A DNA stretch of 64,000 nt, from contig LNAC01000036.1 of the NCBI GenBank assembly GCA_002007465.1, positions 2,232,277 to 2,296,276 of the forward strand, written 5' to 3'. Position 1 is the first letter of the stretch. Each line of letters starts with the position of its first letter. The translations under genes were made by a program, and so were the position numbers. This DNA is from Ailurus styani. Its lineage: Eukaryota > Chordata > Mammalia > Carnivora > Ailuridae. This document shows, one piece after another, positions 55,523-64,000 of this stretch. Under the pieces are notes generated by a model. It was not told where the DNA came from, ran no database searches, and saw only the letters and a list, made by a program, of their open reading frames with translations.

Positions 55523-55718
55523 GGGCGCCTGGGTGGCTCAGTGGGTTAAAGCCTCTGCTTTCGGCTCAGGTCATGATCTCGGGGTCCTGGGATCGAGGCC
55601 CGCATCGGGCTCCCTGCTCAGCGGGGAGCCTGCTTCCCCCTCTCTCTCTGCCTGCTTCTCTGCCTCCTTGTGATCTCTCTCCCTCTGTGAAATAAATAAA
55701 TAAAATCTTTAAAAAAAA
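55523..55718 (+). mobile_element. young CAN-SINE, 'cctccttgtgat' variant
   Basis: Perfect 16-bp target repeats aaaaattctaactcta at 55507-55522 and 55719-55734. It shares the 'cctccttgtgatctctctcc' and 'tctgtgaaataaa' variants with 17438-17632. Confidence 0.97.
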
Positions 55719-55734
55719 AAAAATTCTAACTCTA

Positions 55735-56254
55735 TGGAATTAATACAATGCATGCTTTGCTTTAAAAACAGTAGGTGTTCAATAAGTGTTTGTGAAAAAA
55801 GATAAATGCATGATTAGTTTTGTAAAAGAATATAAAAGTCTTGTTTCCAAAGATCACTTCAAAATGAGTGTCAAAAGTGAATACTAATGGTTAAGAAACC
55901 AACAATAGTTTTGATTCTGAGACCCCTAACATGTCATCATTGGGAACCAGGTTCATTTCCCAACAAATGCTTGTGGACTCCAACGCCTCTGGGAGGCTAC
56001 AGCCATGCTTGTATTTCCAAGTGTAGGGTAATTAAAGTAAAATTAACTATGGACATCCTAGGTGATCATGCTTTGCTTTCCTAAGCATGCTCTTCAACAA
56101 CAAGAACTCAGTCAGTCACATCCTAAACCCAGCTATGCCAGAGAAGAAAAAGGAAAGAGAGAGAGAATGAGAGGGGACACTCACTGATATGAAAGCAAAT
56201 CCTGATGTGTTTTTCCCAGCAAACACGGGTCACCCTATATGCCAGGTGTTAAGA
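55735..56254. other. unassigned sequence
   Basis: A short GA run lies near 56155-56172. Nothing else recognised. Confidence 0.45.
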
Positions 56255-56430
56255 ACAGATTATTTGGAGCCAGGGAATTATGTATTCACATTGTTACAAT
56301 CTGACCTTAGTAAGTGTCTTATCTTTTGTGAGCCTCATTTTTTTTATCTGTAAATTGGGATAAATACACCACTTTGGAGGATGATTTGTGAGGATTAAAT
56401 AATAAAAGGTCTAAAGAACAGTGTAGTCAT
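56255..56430 (+). mobile_element. MIR
   Basis: 'gaccttagtaagtgtcttatc', 'tgagcctcattttttttatctgtaaattgggataaatac' (shortened), 'gtgaggattaaataataaaag'. Confidence 0.75.
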
Positions 56431-56439
56431 GCTTTCCAG

Positions 56440-56872
56440 AGAAACAACCAATGGAAGATATAGATGGATGGAAACAGGGGTAGAGATATAGAAATATAAA
56501 TAATAAGGAATTGGTTGACGTGATTATGGAAGCTGACAAGTCCCAGGATCTGCAGGAGGCAAGCTAGAGACCTAGGAAACCTGACAGTTTAGTTCAAGTC
56601 CAAAGGGCAGGAAAAAAAAAATGATGCCCAAATTCAAAGGCAGTCAGAGAGTTTGCTCTTACTCAGTCTTTTTGTTCTATTCATACCTACAACTGATTGG
56701 ATGAGGCCCACCCACATTAGGGAGGGCAATCTGCTTTACTCAGTCTATTGATTCAAATGTTAATCTCATCCAGAAACATCCTCAGAGACACACCCAGAAT
56801 AATGTCTAATCAGATGTCTAGGCACCCGATAGCCTAGTCACTTTGACACACAAAATTAACCATCATAAACAC
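56440..56872 (-). mobile_element. L1M-type 3' UTR repeat, antisense
   Basis: 'ccagagaaacaaccaatgga', 'aggaattggttgacgtgattatggaagctgacaagtccca' (shortened), 'attggatgaggcccacccacattagggagggcaatctgc' (shortened) and 'cacacaaaattaaccatcat' follow in order a common old repeat that I associate with L1M 3' ends. The match is clear; the family name is less certain. Confidence 0.65.
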
Positions 56873-56919
56873 TTAGCATGGTACCAGAAACATCCTAAAA
56901 TGAATAAATAAGAACTATT

Positions 56920-57118
56920 TTTTAAAAGATTTTATTTATTTATTTGACAGAGAGAGAGAGAGAGAGATTACAAGCAGGCAGAGAGGCAGGCAGAGAGAGA
57001 GAAAGAAGCAGGCTCCCTGCCAAGCAGAGAGCCCGATGTGGGCCTCGATCCCAGGACCCTGAGATCATGACCTGAGCCGAAGGCAGAGGCATTAACCCAC
57101 TGAGCCACCCAGGCGCCC
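56920..57118 (-). mobile_element. young CAN-SINE, antisense
   Basis: Target copies aagaactatt at 56910-56919 and 57119-57128 are identical. It has a GA run of about ten units in the body. Confidence 0.96.
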
Positions 57119-57128
57119 AAGAACTATT

Positions 57129-58094
57129 ATTAGGATCTTGAATTCAGGCTTCATGTCCTTCAAGAAGACTTTTTGGTTAAAAAAAACCATCTTGCTCAGT
57201 TCTAGTGCCCATATAATGCTTTATTATTCAGAGCCCAACTAGAAAATAAAGACCACACTAAAGCTAAATGTTTGAAGCAGAGGGAATTTCACACAGAGAG
57301 CTATGTGGGTGATGAAAGAGCTGGGAGACCAACCATTGGTGGTCTCCAATGTCCAAAGGGCATTGGTGGTACAAGAAGGCAGCTCTGCTCCACTCCTGGC
57401 CTACAGGGACACCTGCCCCACAGGTAGAGGGTAGACAATGGAGCATAATAAGCCTCTGGAAGGATCTCTGGCATAGAGATTTGGCCTCTCCACGGAGGAG
57501 AGGGAGCACAGCCTGATCTGTCTCTTCTTTTCTTAATACCCTGAATCACTATTTTCTCATAGAGATTATGGCATCTCAAGGTATCATATTTTGAACATAT
57601 CTGAGGTATATACTAAAATGTCCCCAAAGTTCCACAGTATGGAGTCTAGCATCTGATTTTCTTATAATAAAAAAGCACAGCTTAGATAAAGTATCACAGA
57701 GCTTTAATTTGAAACCAATTGCTGGATTCCTCAATTCCACAGGGAAATAGACCTGTTAAGTGTTCAAAAAGAAGAAAAGACGGCTCAACATTTTTACCTT
57801 TCTGGCCCTGCTGGAGCATTTTCCAGCCTCTTTCTTGTTGGTATTTTTTTTTCTTTTGTCACCAACTTTGGTTCGTAAGTAAACACTATATATTCATTAC
57901 TGTTAACTTTGTATGATTACAGTGAGTTCAGTATTCATAGTTTAGAATTACATGACTCTGAATGCTTCCCATCTCTAAAGTGTTATTGTTTTTCCCTTCA
58001 GACATGCCTCTACTTGCTCTGATCTGGTGCTGAAACAGCTAAATATAGTAGTAGCAGAAACAGTGCTCCATGCTATGCTGTAAAGCAGGTTTCC
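57129..58094. other. unassigned sequence
   Basis: Overlapping minus frames at 57264-57579 are not credible genes. The surrounding block may be an old repeat that I cannot name. Confidence 0.4.
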
Positions 58095-58310
58095 TTCATC
58101 TCAGCACTACTGACATTTGAACTGGGAAATTATTTGTTATGGTGACTGTCCTGTGCACGTAGCATGTTTAGCAGTATCCCCAGCCTCTAGCCACTAAATA
58201 CCAAGAGCACTCTCCCCAGCCGTGACAAACAAAAAAGTCTCCTGATATTACCAAATATCCTTTGGGGGAGCAAATCCACCTCCAGTTGACAATCACTGCT
58301 GTAGAAAGAA
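58095..58310 (-). mobile_element. MER20 hAT DNA transposon, antisense
   Basis: 'ctcagcactactgacatttg', 'tgactgtcctgtgcacgtagcatgtttagcagtatccc' (shortened), 'cagccgtgacaaac' and 'cagttgacaatcactgctg' match reverse-complement MER20 over nearly its whole length. It is better preserved than the copy at 18820-19045. Confidence 0.85.
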
Positions 58311-58324
58311 AAATAATAGGAACT

Positions 58325-58470
58325 AATAACTGAAGAGTAGTTAAATGTGCCAGCACTTTACCTATACTTTCTAATTTTATTCACTCTTCCCAACAATGTT
58401 CTAAGACAAGCAGTAATAACCCTGCTTCAGAGAAACTGAGAAACTCATCAGAGCAGTGTGATAAGGTGCC
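58325..58470 (-). mobile_element. MIR-like fragment, antisense
   Basis: 'cagcactttacctatactttctaattttattcactcttccc' (shortened), then 'taaccctgcttcagagaaactgagaaac', follows the reverse complement of the MIR 3' half. Confidence 0.6.
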
Positions 58471-58726
58471 TATATGGTCACCATCTAAAAGCAGCAGAGA
58501 CGACTGCTTCATTTCATTAAACATTTCACTGCTTAATGTTTCCTTAAGTCATCTAGTCTCTGCTACCTGAAGGTTTGCTTTCCATCTCCTGAGAGCTGCC
58601 ACCGTCTCCATGATTCTAAGCCCTTTTTTCCTGCCAAAATAGAACTTGTAAGAGGTATTCCCATAATCACTAGTTAATTTTGCTTTGATCCTATACATTT
58701 ATCTCTTAGTCAAAAATATACCTCAA

Positions 58727-58911
58727 GGGCACCTGGGTGGCTCATTTGGTTAAGCAATTGCCTTCGGCTCAGGTCATGATCCTGGAGTCCCAGAATCAAG
58801 TCCCACATCAGGCTTCCAGCTCCACAGGGAGTCTTGCTTCTCCCTCTGACCTTCTCCCCTCTCATGCTCTCTCTCACTCTCTCTCTCTCAAATAAATAAA
58901 TAAAATCTTTA
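58727..58911 (+). mobile_element. CAN-SINE, older body
   Basis: Flanked by aaaaatatacctcaa (58712-58726) and aaaaaatacctcaa (58912-58925). The core has several changes. Confidence 0.94.
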
Positions 58912-59050
58912 AAAAAATACCTCAAATTTAAAATGTTAGAGCAAATAACTATGACAAATAACTATGTAATAATATGTTTTAAATATATAATGTAAATTAA
59001 TCCTAAACTAAATGTTAATAATCTTCTGTTTGGAGGAAGTATATGTCTTT

Positions 59051-59252
59051 ATATATATATAAATTTTTTTAATTTTTTTTTATTGAGACAGAAAGAGAGG
59101 AAGAGAGCACAAGCAGGGAGGAGGGTCAGAGAGAGAGGGAGAAGCAGACTCTGCTGAGCAGGGAGCCAGATGTGGGGCTTGATCGCAGGATCTTGAGATC
59201 ATGACCTGAGCTGAAAGCAGACGCTTAACCAACTGAGCCACCCAGGGGCCCT
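59051..59252 (-). mobile_element. CAN-SINE, antisense, older type
   Basis: Flanked by ggaagtatatgtcttt (59035-59050) and ggaagtatgtgtctta (59253-59268), two differences. The T-rich end has lost the usual 'aaagattttattta'. Confidence 0.93.
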
Positions 59253-59270
59253 GGAAGTATGTGTCTTAAT

Positions 59271-60829
59271 CTTCTTTTCCAGAGTTCTTGCTGATAAGGG
59301 ACTCATATTTAGTACTAAACCAAATGGAGATGACTGTAGGAAACTTATTATGGAAAGGTTTCCTACAAAACTCTATCGAAAAATGTTTTGAAAATCTGAA
59401 GCAGTAGCTTCCTACTTTCTGCTCTCCACGAACTAAAGGCTTTTCTCAATCTAACCAACTGACAAATGTGTTCAACAGAACTCTAGATTGATATATTGGA
59501 TATCAATCAGGGCTTCTTTAAAAAAAAATCTTAGATAAGTGTGTTTGAGTAATGATTGAAAACAGCAATAGTAATAACATAGTTTATCTTGCTGCATGTA
59601 CATTTAAGAAAAATATTTACTGTATTATGTATCCCAAACTTATTTGACACATTGACTACCCCTGCCCATACTCTGAAGAAATCCATGCTTTGAAAAATAC
59701 ATTTTGGAAAAGAATGTATTGCATTTTCTCTTCTAAAAAGTTTATATATTGTCCGGAATAAAGTCCTCTAGAACTCTCTGTCCCTAATTTTTTCAGCTAT
59801 TTTTATGGCAATTTTCTACACTTATACTGTTTCAGAAAATATTTTAAATAATAGAACATAAGTTACTTTTGACCTAGCCATAATCTGTGAAACCTCTGAG
59901 AAATCAGATATAAAGCATAGCTCATCCTTTTCAGACAAAGAGGGTACATAATGTTCAAATTCCAGTCCCAAGCAGGAAAGCTTACTGTCATGTTTCCCAT
60001 TTTGAGTTGACAATTTATCCAGCAGAAACCTCACCCCATGTAACCACAAGATGTAGGGAGATATACTATCAGTCAAAACTCATCTTTGGTCAGAGCAAAT
60101 AACCTATCAAATATATATTGCCTAGTGAAAAGATATGGAGATTAATTTTTTAAATAAATTCAAATGGTTTAATACCCATTGGCACTTACGTTCCATCTTC
60201 ACTGATACAGATGATAAGGGCTTATGAAAAAATGAACATAATTTATACCTCAACACAGACATTTCTATTTGAAAAGAGTGCTAAGGGGATAACCACATTT
60301 TAGCTGCCCAAGCAGTTAGTATTAGCCAACAAGATCAAGAACCGTATCAAATCTTAAGCAAAATCTTAAGCCCCTATGAACACAGAGTTTCATATTTAAA
60401 GAGGTATGTAGTTGGTGGTGAGCCCTGAATCCCTCACCTAGGCTTATGGATTCCTTCTCCTTGGTTGAAGCAGGGTACAGAAGGTGATAAATTTCATTAC
60501 ACAATTCCAGAGAAAAACTCATCTAATACGATCATTGAAACTCAGTTTGGTTTGCCTGGATCTGTATGTATTTGTTACTGCGACTTAACAATTCTGGCTG
60601 GTGGATGTTCATCCAGTTTGAAAGGGGTTGTTTGCTGAGAATATGAACCATGTGGCATGGCAGGGGGTTATTTATTTAGTAAGAATGAATTATCTGCTTG
60701 AGTTAATTATTATTTGAATTATTACTTGTGCCAGCAATAGACTTACTACGAGTCCACCATGAACATTACTACTACAGAAAGTGCTTTGTACTGTGCTTAC
60801 TACATTTTTTACTCTTTCATTTCCCTATG
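59271..60829. other. unassigned AT-rich stretch, 1.6 kb
   Basis: A block at 59620-59715 ('cccaaacttatttgacacattgac' shortened, then 'acattttggaaaagaatg') hints at an old DNA transposon but is too eroded to name. No gene supported. Confidence 0.4.
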
Positions 60830-60975
60830 GTTATGATAACTTAATATGTTGATCCTACTATTCAGATGGTGAAACTGAGGCATAGCACAGTTAAATCCTG
60901 CCCAAAGTTATATAGCCACTAACTGTCTGGGACAGGATCTGAACCTATACAGTGTAACTTCAAAGCCCATACTCA
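60830..60975 (-). mobile_element. MIR, antisense
   Basis: 'gatggtgaaactgaggcatagcacagttaaatcctgcccaaagttatatagcc' (shortened), then 'gatctgaacctatacag', is a clear reverse-complement MIR. Confidence 0.8.
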
Positions 60976-61100
60976 GCCATGATATGAACACAATAATAAG
61001 CAATTGGACATTATTTATGAATTGAGAAGTCAGAGTAGAATGGGATGGAATGTCTTCATATTTCTAATGAGCAAACTTGTAAGAAGAAATAAAAGAAATA

Positions 61101-61288
61101 GGGGTGCTTGAGAGGCTCGGTCAGTTAAGCATCTGCCTTTGGCTCAGGTCATGATATCGGGGTCTTGGGATCGAGCCCCGCATTGGGCTCCCTGCTCAAC
61201 AGGGAGTCTGCTTCCCCTTCTTCCTCTGCCCTTCCCTCCTATTCGTGTTCCCTCTCTTTCTCAAATTAATTATTTTCTTCTTTAAAAA
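61101..61288 (+). mobile_element. CAN-SINE, older type
   Basis: 'ggggtgcttgagaggctcgg' through a degraded tail, 'aaattaattattttcttctt'. Short flanking copies aagaaat near 61093-61099 and 61290-61296 are the best target-site candidates. Confidence 0.92.
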
Positions 61289-61424
61289 AAGAAATGATCT
61301 ACTGACAAGAGGAGTAAGCACTTAATACCAGAAAGAGGGAGTGAAGTGATTTGTTCCGTAAAACCTAAGTTGATTTTGAAATAAAGTTTAAAGATAGGCG
61401 GGAATCATGGTGAGCATTTAGGAA

Positions 61425-61545
61425 CAGTAGTCTGCTCTAGAACCTGCCTCCCACTGACTACTTGTTCTATCTTAAACAAGTCACTTCCATACTCTGGCTG
61501 CCTACTGGTAGTAACAATAATAATAACTGACTTGTTCTAGAAATA
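61425..61545 (+). mobile_element. MIR fragment
   Basis: 'cccactgactacttgttctatcttaaacaagtcacttcc' (shortened), then 'gtagtaacaataataataac', resembles the MIR core and A/T-rich middle. Confidence 0.55.
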
Positions 61546-62298
61546 TGTCTCTAATTGATTTGCACATGTTTTTAGACTTATACTCCTAAGGAAAGAATCA
61601 TATGGAACATTTGCATCATTAGTTCAAAGAGTAGTCATTTTTTTAGAACACAAATTGTTCTGTTCACCTTCAGACAAGTGCTTTTCCTCTCCATCAGAGC
61701 TTCTAGAATCATCTGAAGGTCGGGAGAAGCAGAGAGGAGACCGGACAGTACTGGGTCTCCTCACATTACAAGCATTTTCCAGAAGACAGTGAAAATCCCT
61801 GTGGAAAGGTCTCAAACATAAAAGTCACGTGATAACAGTTAGCTTTTATTCTCGCCACTCTGTTCCTAACACTTCACATTCCAGCAACAAAAGATGCACA
61901 GTGAGGGTTTTCATCCTCACGTCTGTGCTGATTATTCTTTCTTCTTTCAATTTCCCTCTTCACTCTTCTCTTGCTTTAGGAGACCCAGGTTCCTGTACCC
62001 TCTGACTTTGTGCTGGGTTCAGCCTATGGAAAACTCTAGAACATCACAAAGCTGGAGGAGAGATCAGGATAGCTCTCACCCTGGTTTCTTCCATGCCAGG
62101 CCATGGTTTGGCAATGGCTTTATTTCTCTAATAAAAACCATATTCCTCTTGGGAACCATGGTTACAGGTCTTGCTCAGATAATTGTTCCTTCCTTTGTCC
62201 TTTCAAACCTAAAAGAGGCAAGACCTTCTAGCTTTACTTGACCTGAAGATGCTTCACCTTTCCTTGTTGATTTTTCTTAGCCCCATATTTAGCCTCAT
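61546..62298. other. unassigned sequence
   Basis: A 115-codon plus frame (61894-62241) and a 63-codon minus frame (61624-61815) lack supporting features. The end of the block together with 62538-62600 ('aaatagtccctttgttaaagtttctttgaccacc', shortened) vaguely recalls the 3' end of an MLT1-class LTR, at low confidence. Confidence 0.35.
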
Positions 62299-62314
62299 AA
62301 ATAGTCCCTTTGTT

Positions 62315-62521
62315 GGGCACCTGGGTGGCTCAGTGGGTTAATGCCTCTGCTTTCGGCTCAGGTCATGATCTCAGCGTCCTGGGATCGAGGCCCGCATCGG
62401 GCTCTCTGCTCAGCAGGGAGCCTGCTTCCTCCTCTCCCTGTCTCTCTGCCTGCCTCTCTGCCTACTTGTAATCTCTCTCTCTGTGTCAAATAAATAAATA
62501 AAATCTTTAAAATAAATAAAT
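62315..62521 (+). mobile_element. young CAN-SINE
   Basis: Perfect 16-bp target repeats aaatagtccctttgtt at 62299-62314 and 62522-62537. Confidence 0.97.
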
Positions 62522-62644
62522 AAATAGTCCCTTTGTTAAAGTTTCTTTGACCACCTTACTAAGGGTGCCAACTGCTGAGACTTTGACTTCAACAGTGCTG
62601 TAGACAAAAATGTTTCACCGCCTCTCTTCCCTACTTTCTTTATA

Positions 62645-62925
62645 TAACTAGTTCATACTCATCCTTTGACACTCATCTGAACCTGAGAAACCAGAAGTTT
62701 ATCTGGAAGGAAAAAATCTTTGAAATATATCCCAGATACCTTCTGTTATCTCTGTAGTTGTACTGAAAATTCATTATTTTAGGATCTATTTCCCCCACTG
62801 GGAGGTGGAACTCTTCAAGTTGAAACTACCCATCCGTAACATTTCTTTTGTATGCTTTGTTTCTAACTATCACGTATATAGCACATTCTGGTTGAATAAT
62901 TCCTGACAAATGCTTTGATAAGAAT
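62645..62925 (+). mobile_element. LINE-2 3' region, diverged
   Basis: 'actcatcctttgacactcatctgaacc' (shortened), 'ctgggaggtggaactcttcaagttg' and 'atagcacattctggttgaataatt' parallel the L2 3' end. Confidence 0.45.
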
Positions 62926-63461
62926 CCCAGGTTGCAATGACCTCAGTTGATACTGTCTTCCTCTCCTCCTCCTCTCCTATAATGCCTCCTGCAGTTTCAT
63001 CTCAGGTCTCATTAATCGGACATCTCTGGGCAATCCTCTGTGATAATGGGCATTCATCTTTAAAACTGAAACTATTGCTGGAACATTAAGAGGATATTAA
63101 TCATTTATATATTGGTATGAATTAATTCAATAAAATCTCTCCATTAAAAATTAACAGATATCTGCTATAGTGATAGAATAAGAAATTCATTTGGGGTTAG
63201 GAAGTAATTATTTGGTGCCATTAAGCACTTCTAAGTCTAGGTAGGGCACAGTGGAGTATTTTAGCGATGGTCCAATGGTCAATAATGAACTCATATTTCT
63301 GAGCATTGGCATAGAATATCACAAGAAACTGAGCAAGGGAACTAAACTCTGACAGATAATTTGATCTTCATGTATTAGAAAATATTACAGATTATTAGGG
63401 CAAAACAGACCACTTACACTTTCCTCCTCTTCAACTTGAACATTTATTTTGGCCTTTTTTT
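62926..63461. other. unassigned sequence
   Basis: Nothing recognised. Confidence 0.45.
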
Positions 63462-63476
63462 CCTTTTTGCATTTTT

Positions 63477-63665
63477 TTTAAAGATTTTATTTATTTATTT
63501 GACACAGAGAGAGAGATTACAAGTAGGCAGAGAGGCAGGCAGAGAGACAGAGAGAGGAGGAAGCAGGCTCCCTGCTGAGCAGAGAGCCCGATGCGGGCCT
63601 CGATCTGGGATCATGACCTGAGCCGAAAGCAGAGGCTTTAACCCAATGAGCCACCCAGGCGCCCA
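63477..63665 (-). mobile_element. young CAN-SINE, antisense, small core deletion
   Basis: Flanked by cctttttgcattttt (63462-63476) and ccttttagcattttt (63666-63680), one difference. The core reads 'gatctgggatcatgacctg', lacking about 14 bases of the usual 'cccaggaccctga' part. Confidence 0.95.
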
Positions 63666-63680
63666 CCTTTTAGCATTTTT

Positions 63681-64000
63681 GCTAGTGGTTAATAACGTGT
63701 AAAGTCTTTGCTCTTCTTATGAAAAAGACAGTTTTTAAAACCTGATCCACTTACAAATTGGACTGCCTATAGTTTCACTTGCTAGAGGACAAATGGGAAC
63801 TACACAAAACTCCTTTCCACTTCTCCTAACAGTGCTGTTTCTTATTTTAACCTAAGTGTACCTTTTAGCTTTGGATAGTGCATGGTTCTCCTTTTGCCCT
63901 GGACAGTGAGATGCAGCCTACCAACTCAGTTTCATACACATGAACTGCCCACATCTACACTCAACATGGTGACCTTCCTTTGATGCCTAATGCCTGTATT
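63681..64000. other. unassigned sequence to window end
   Basis: No gene or repeat recognised. Confidence 0.45.

Noticed and set aside
61624..61815. Acidic and serine-rich minus-strand frame as a possible exon
   Set aside because: Composition alone is not evidence. No acceptor or donor pair or known domain could be identified.
62040..62600. Possible MLT1-class LTR
   Set aside because: Only the last 60 bases resemble the family and no LTR start could be found, so it is not listed as an element.

Overview
The window is nuclear DNA from a carnivoran mammal and probably from a mustelid (weasel, mink, ferret, otter or badger group). The main evidence is at least 31 copies of the tRNA-Lys-derived CAN-SINE on both strands. 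Many carry the head 'cctgggtggctcagtgggtta', the body 'tctgcctacttgtgatctc' and the tail 'aaataaataaaatctt' that I associate with mustelids. The family call is strong; the exact species cannot be read from the sequence.

I found no credible protein-coding exon, CpG island, complete RNA gene or CRISPR array. The window reads as AT-rich intergenic or deep intronic sequence. The open reading frames of 60-159 codons are chance frames, and many run through SINEs or LINE remnants.

Layout. 1-9.4 kb: six CAN-SINEs and a few MIRs in otherwise unassigned sequence. 9.4-14.9 kb: an antisense LINE-2 holding two CAN-SINEs, then a stack of retroelements inserted at one target (two SINEs, an unidentified polyadenylated retrocopy and an L1 3' end), then an L2 interrupted by an N-joined duplication. 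15-24 kb: MIRs, an L1 3' end, a MER20-like DNA transposon, L2, four CAN-SINEs and an exact 104-bp tandem duplication. At 24.37 kb lies a 32-nt piece of U6 snRNA flanked by 16-bp direct repeats. 25-34 kb: L2 and MIR remnants, a long unassigned AT-rich stretch, a 78-bp minisatellite, a young L1 3' end and a CA microsatellite. 34-46 kb: a second N-joined duplication, SINEs including a SINE-in-SINE pair, a SINE whose tail became a GGAA tract, L2 and MIR. 46-50 kb: two L1 remnants, one broken by two SINEs. 50-64 kb: L1, MIR, MER5A and MER20 fossils, eight CAN-SINEs and plain AT-rich DNA.

The history is mainly L1 machinery copying SINEs, an unidentified mRNA-like transcript and, in an unusual truncated form, U6 snRNA. 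I see no undescribed functional system. The most notable items are the U6 fragment, the same-site insertion stack, the tandem duplications (some probably assembly artefacts) and a few repeat-free stretches that could be tested for conservation.
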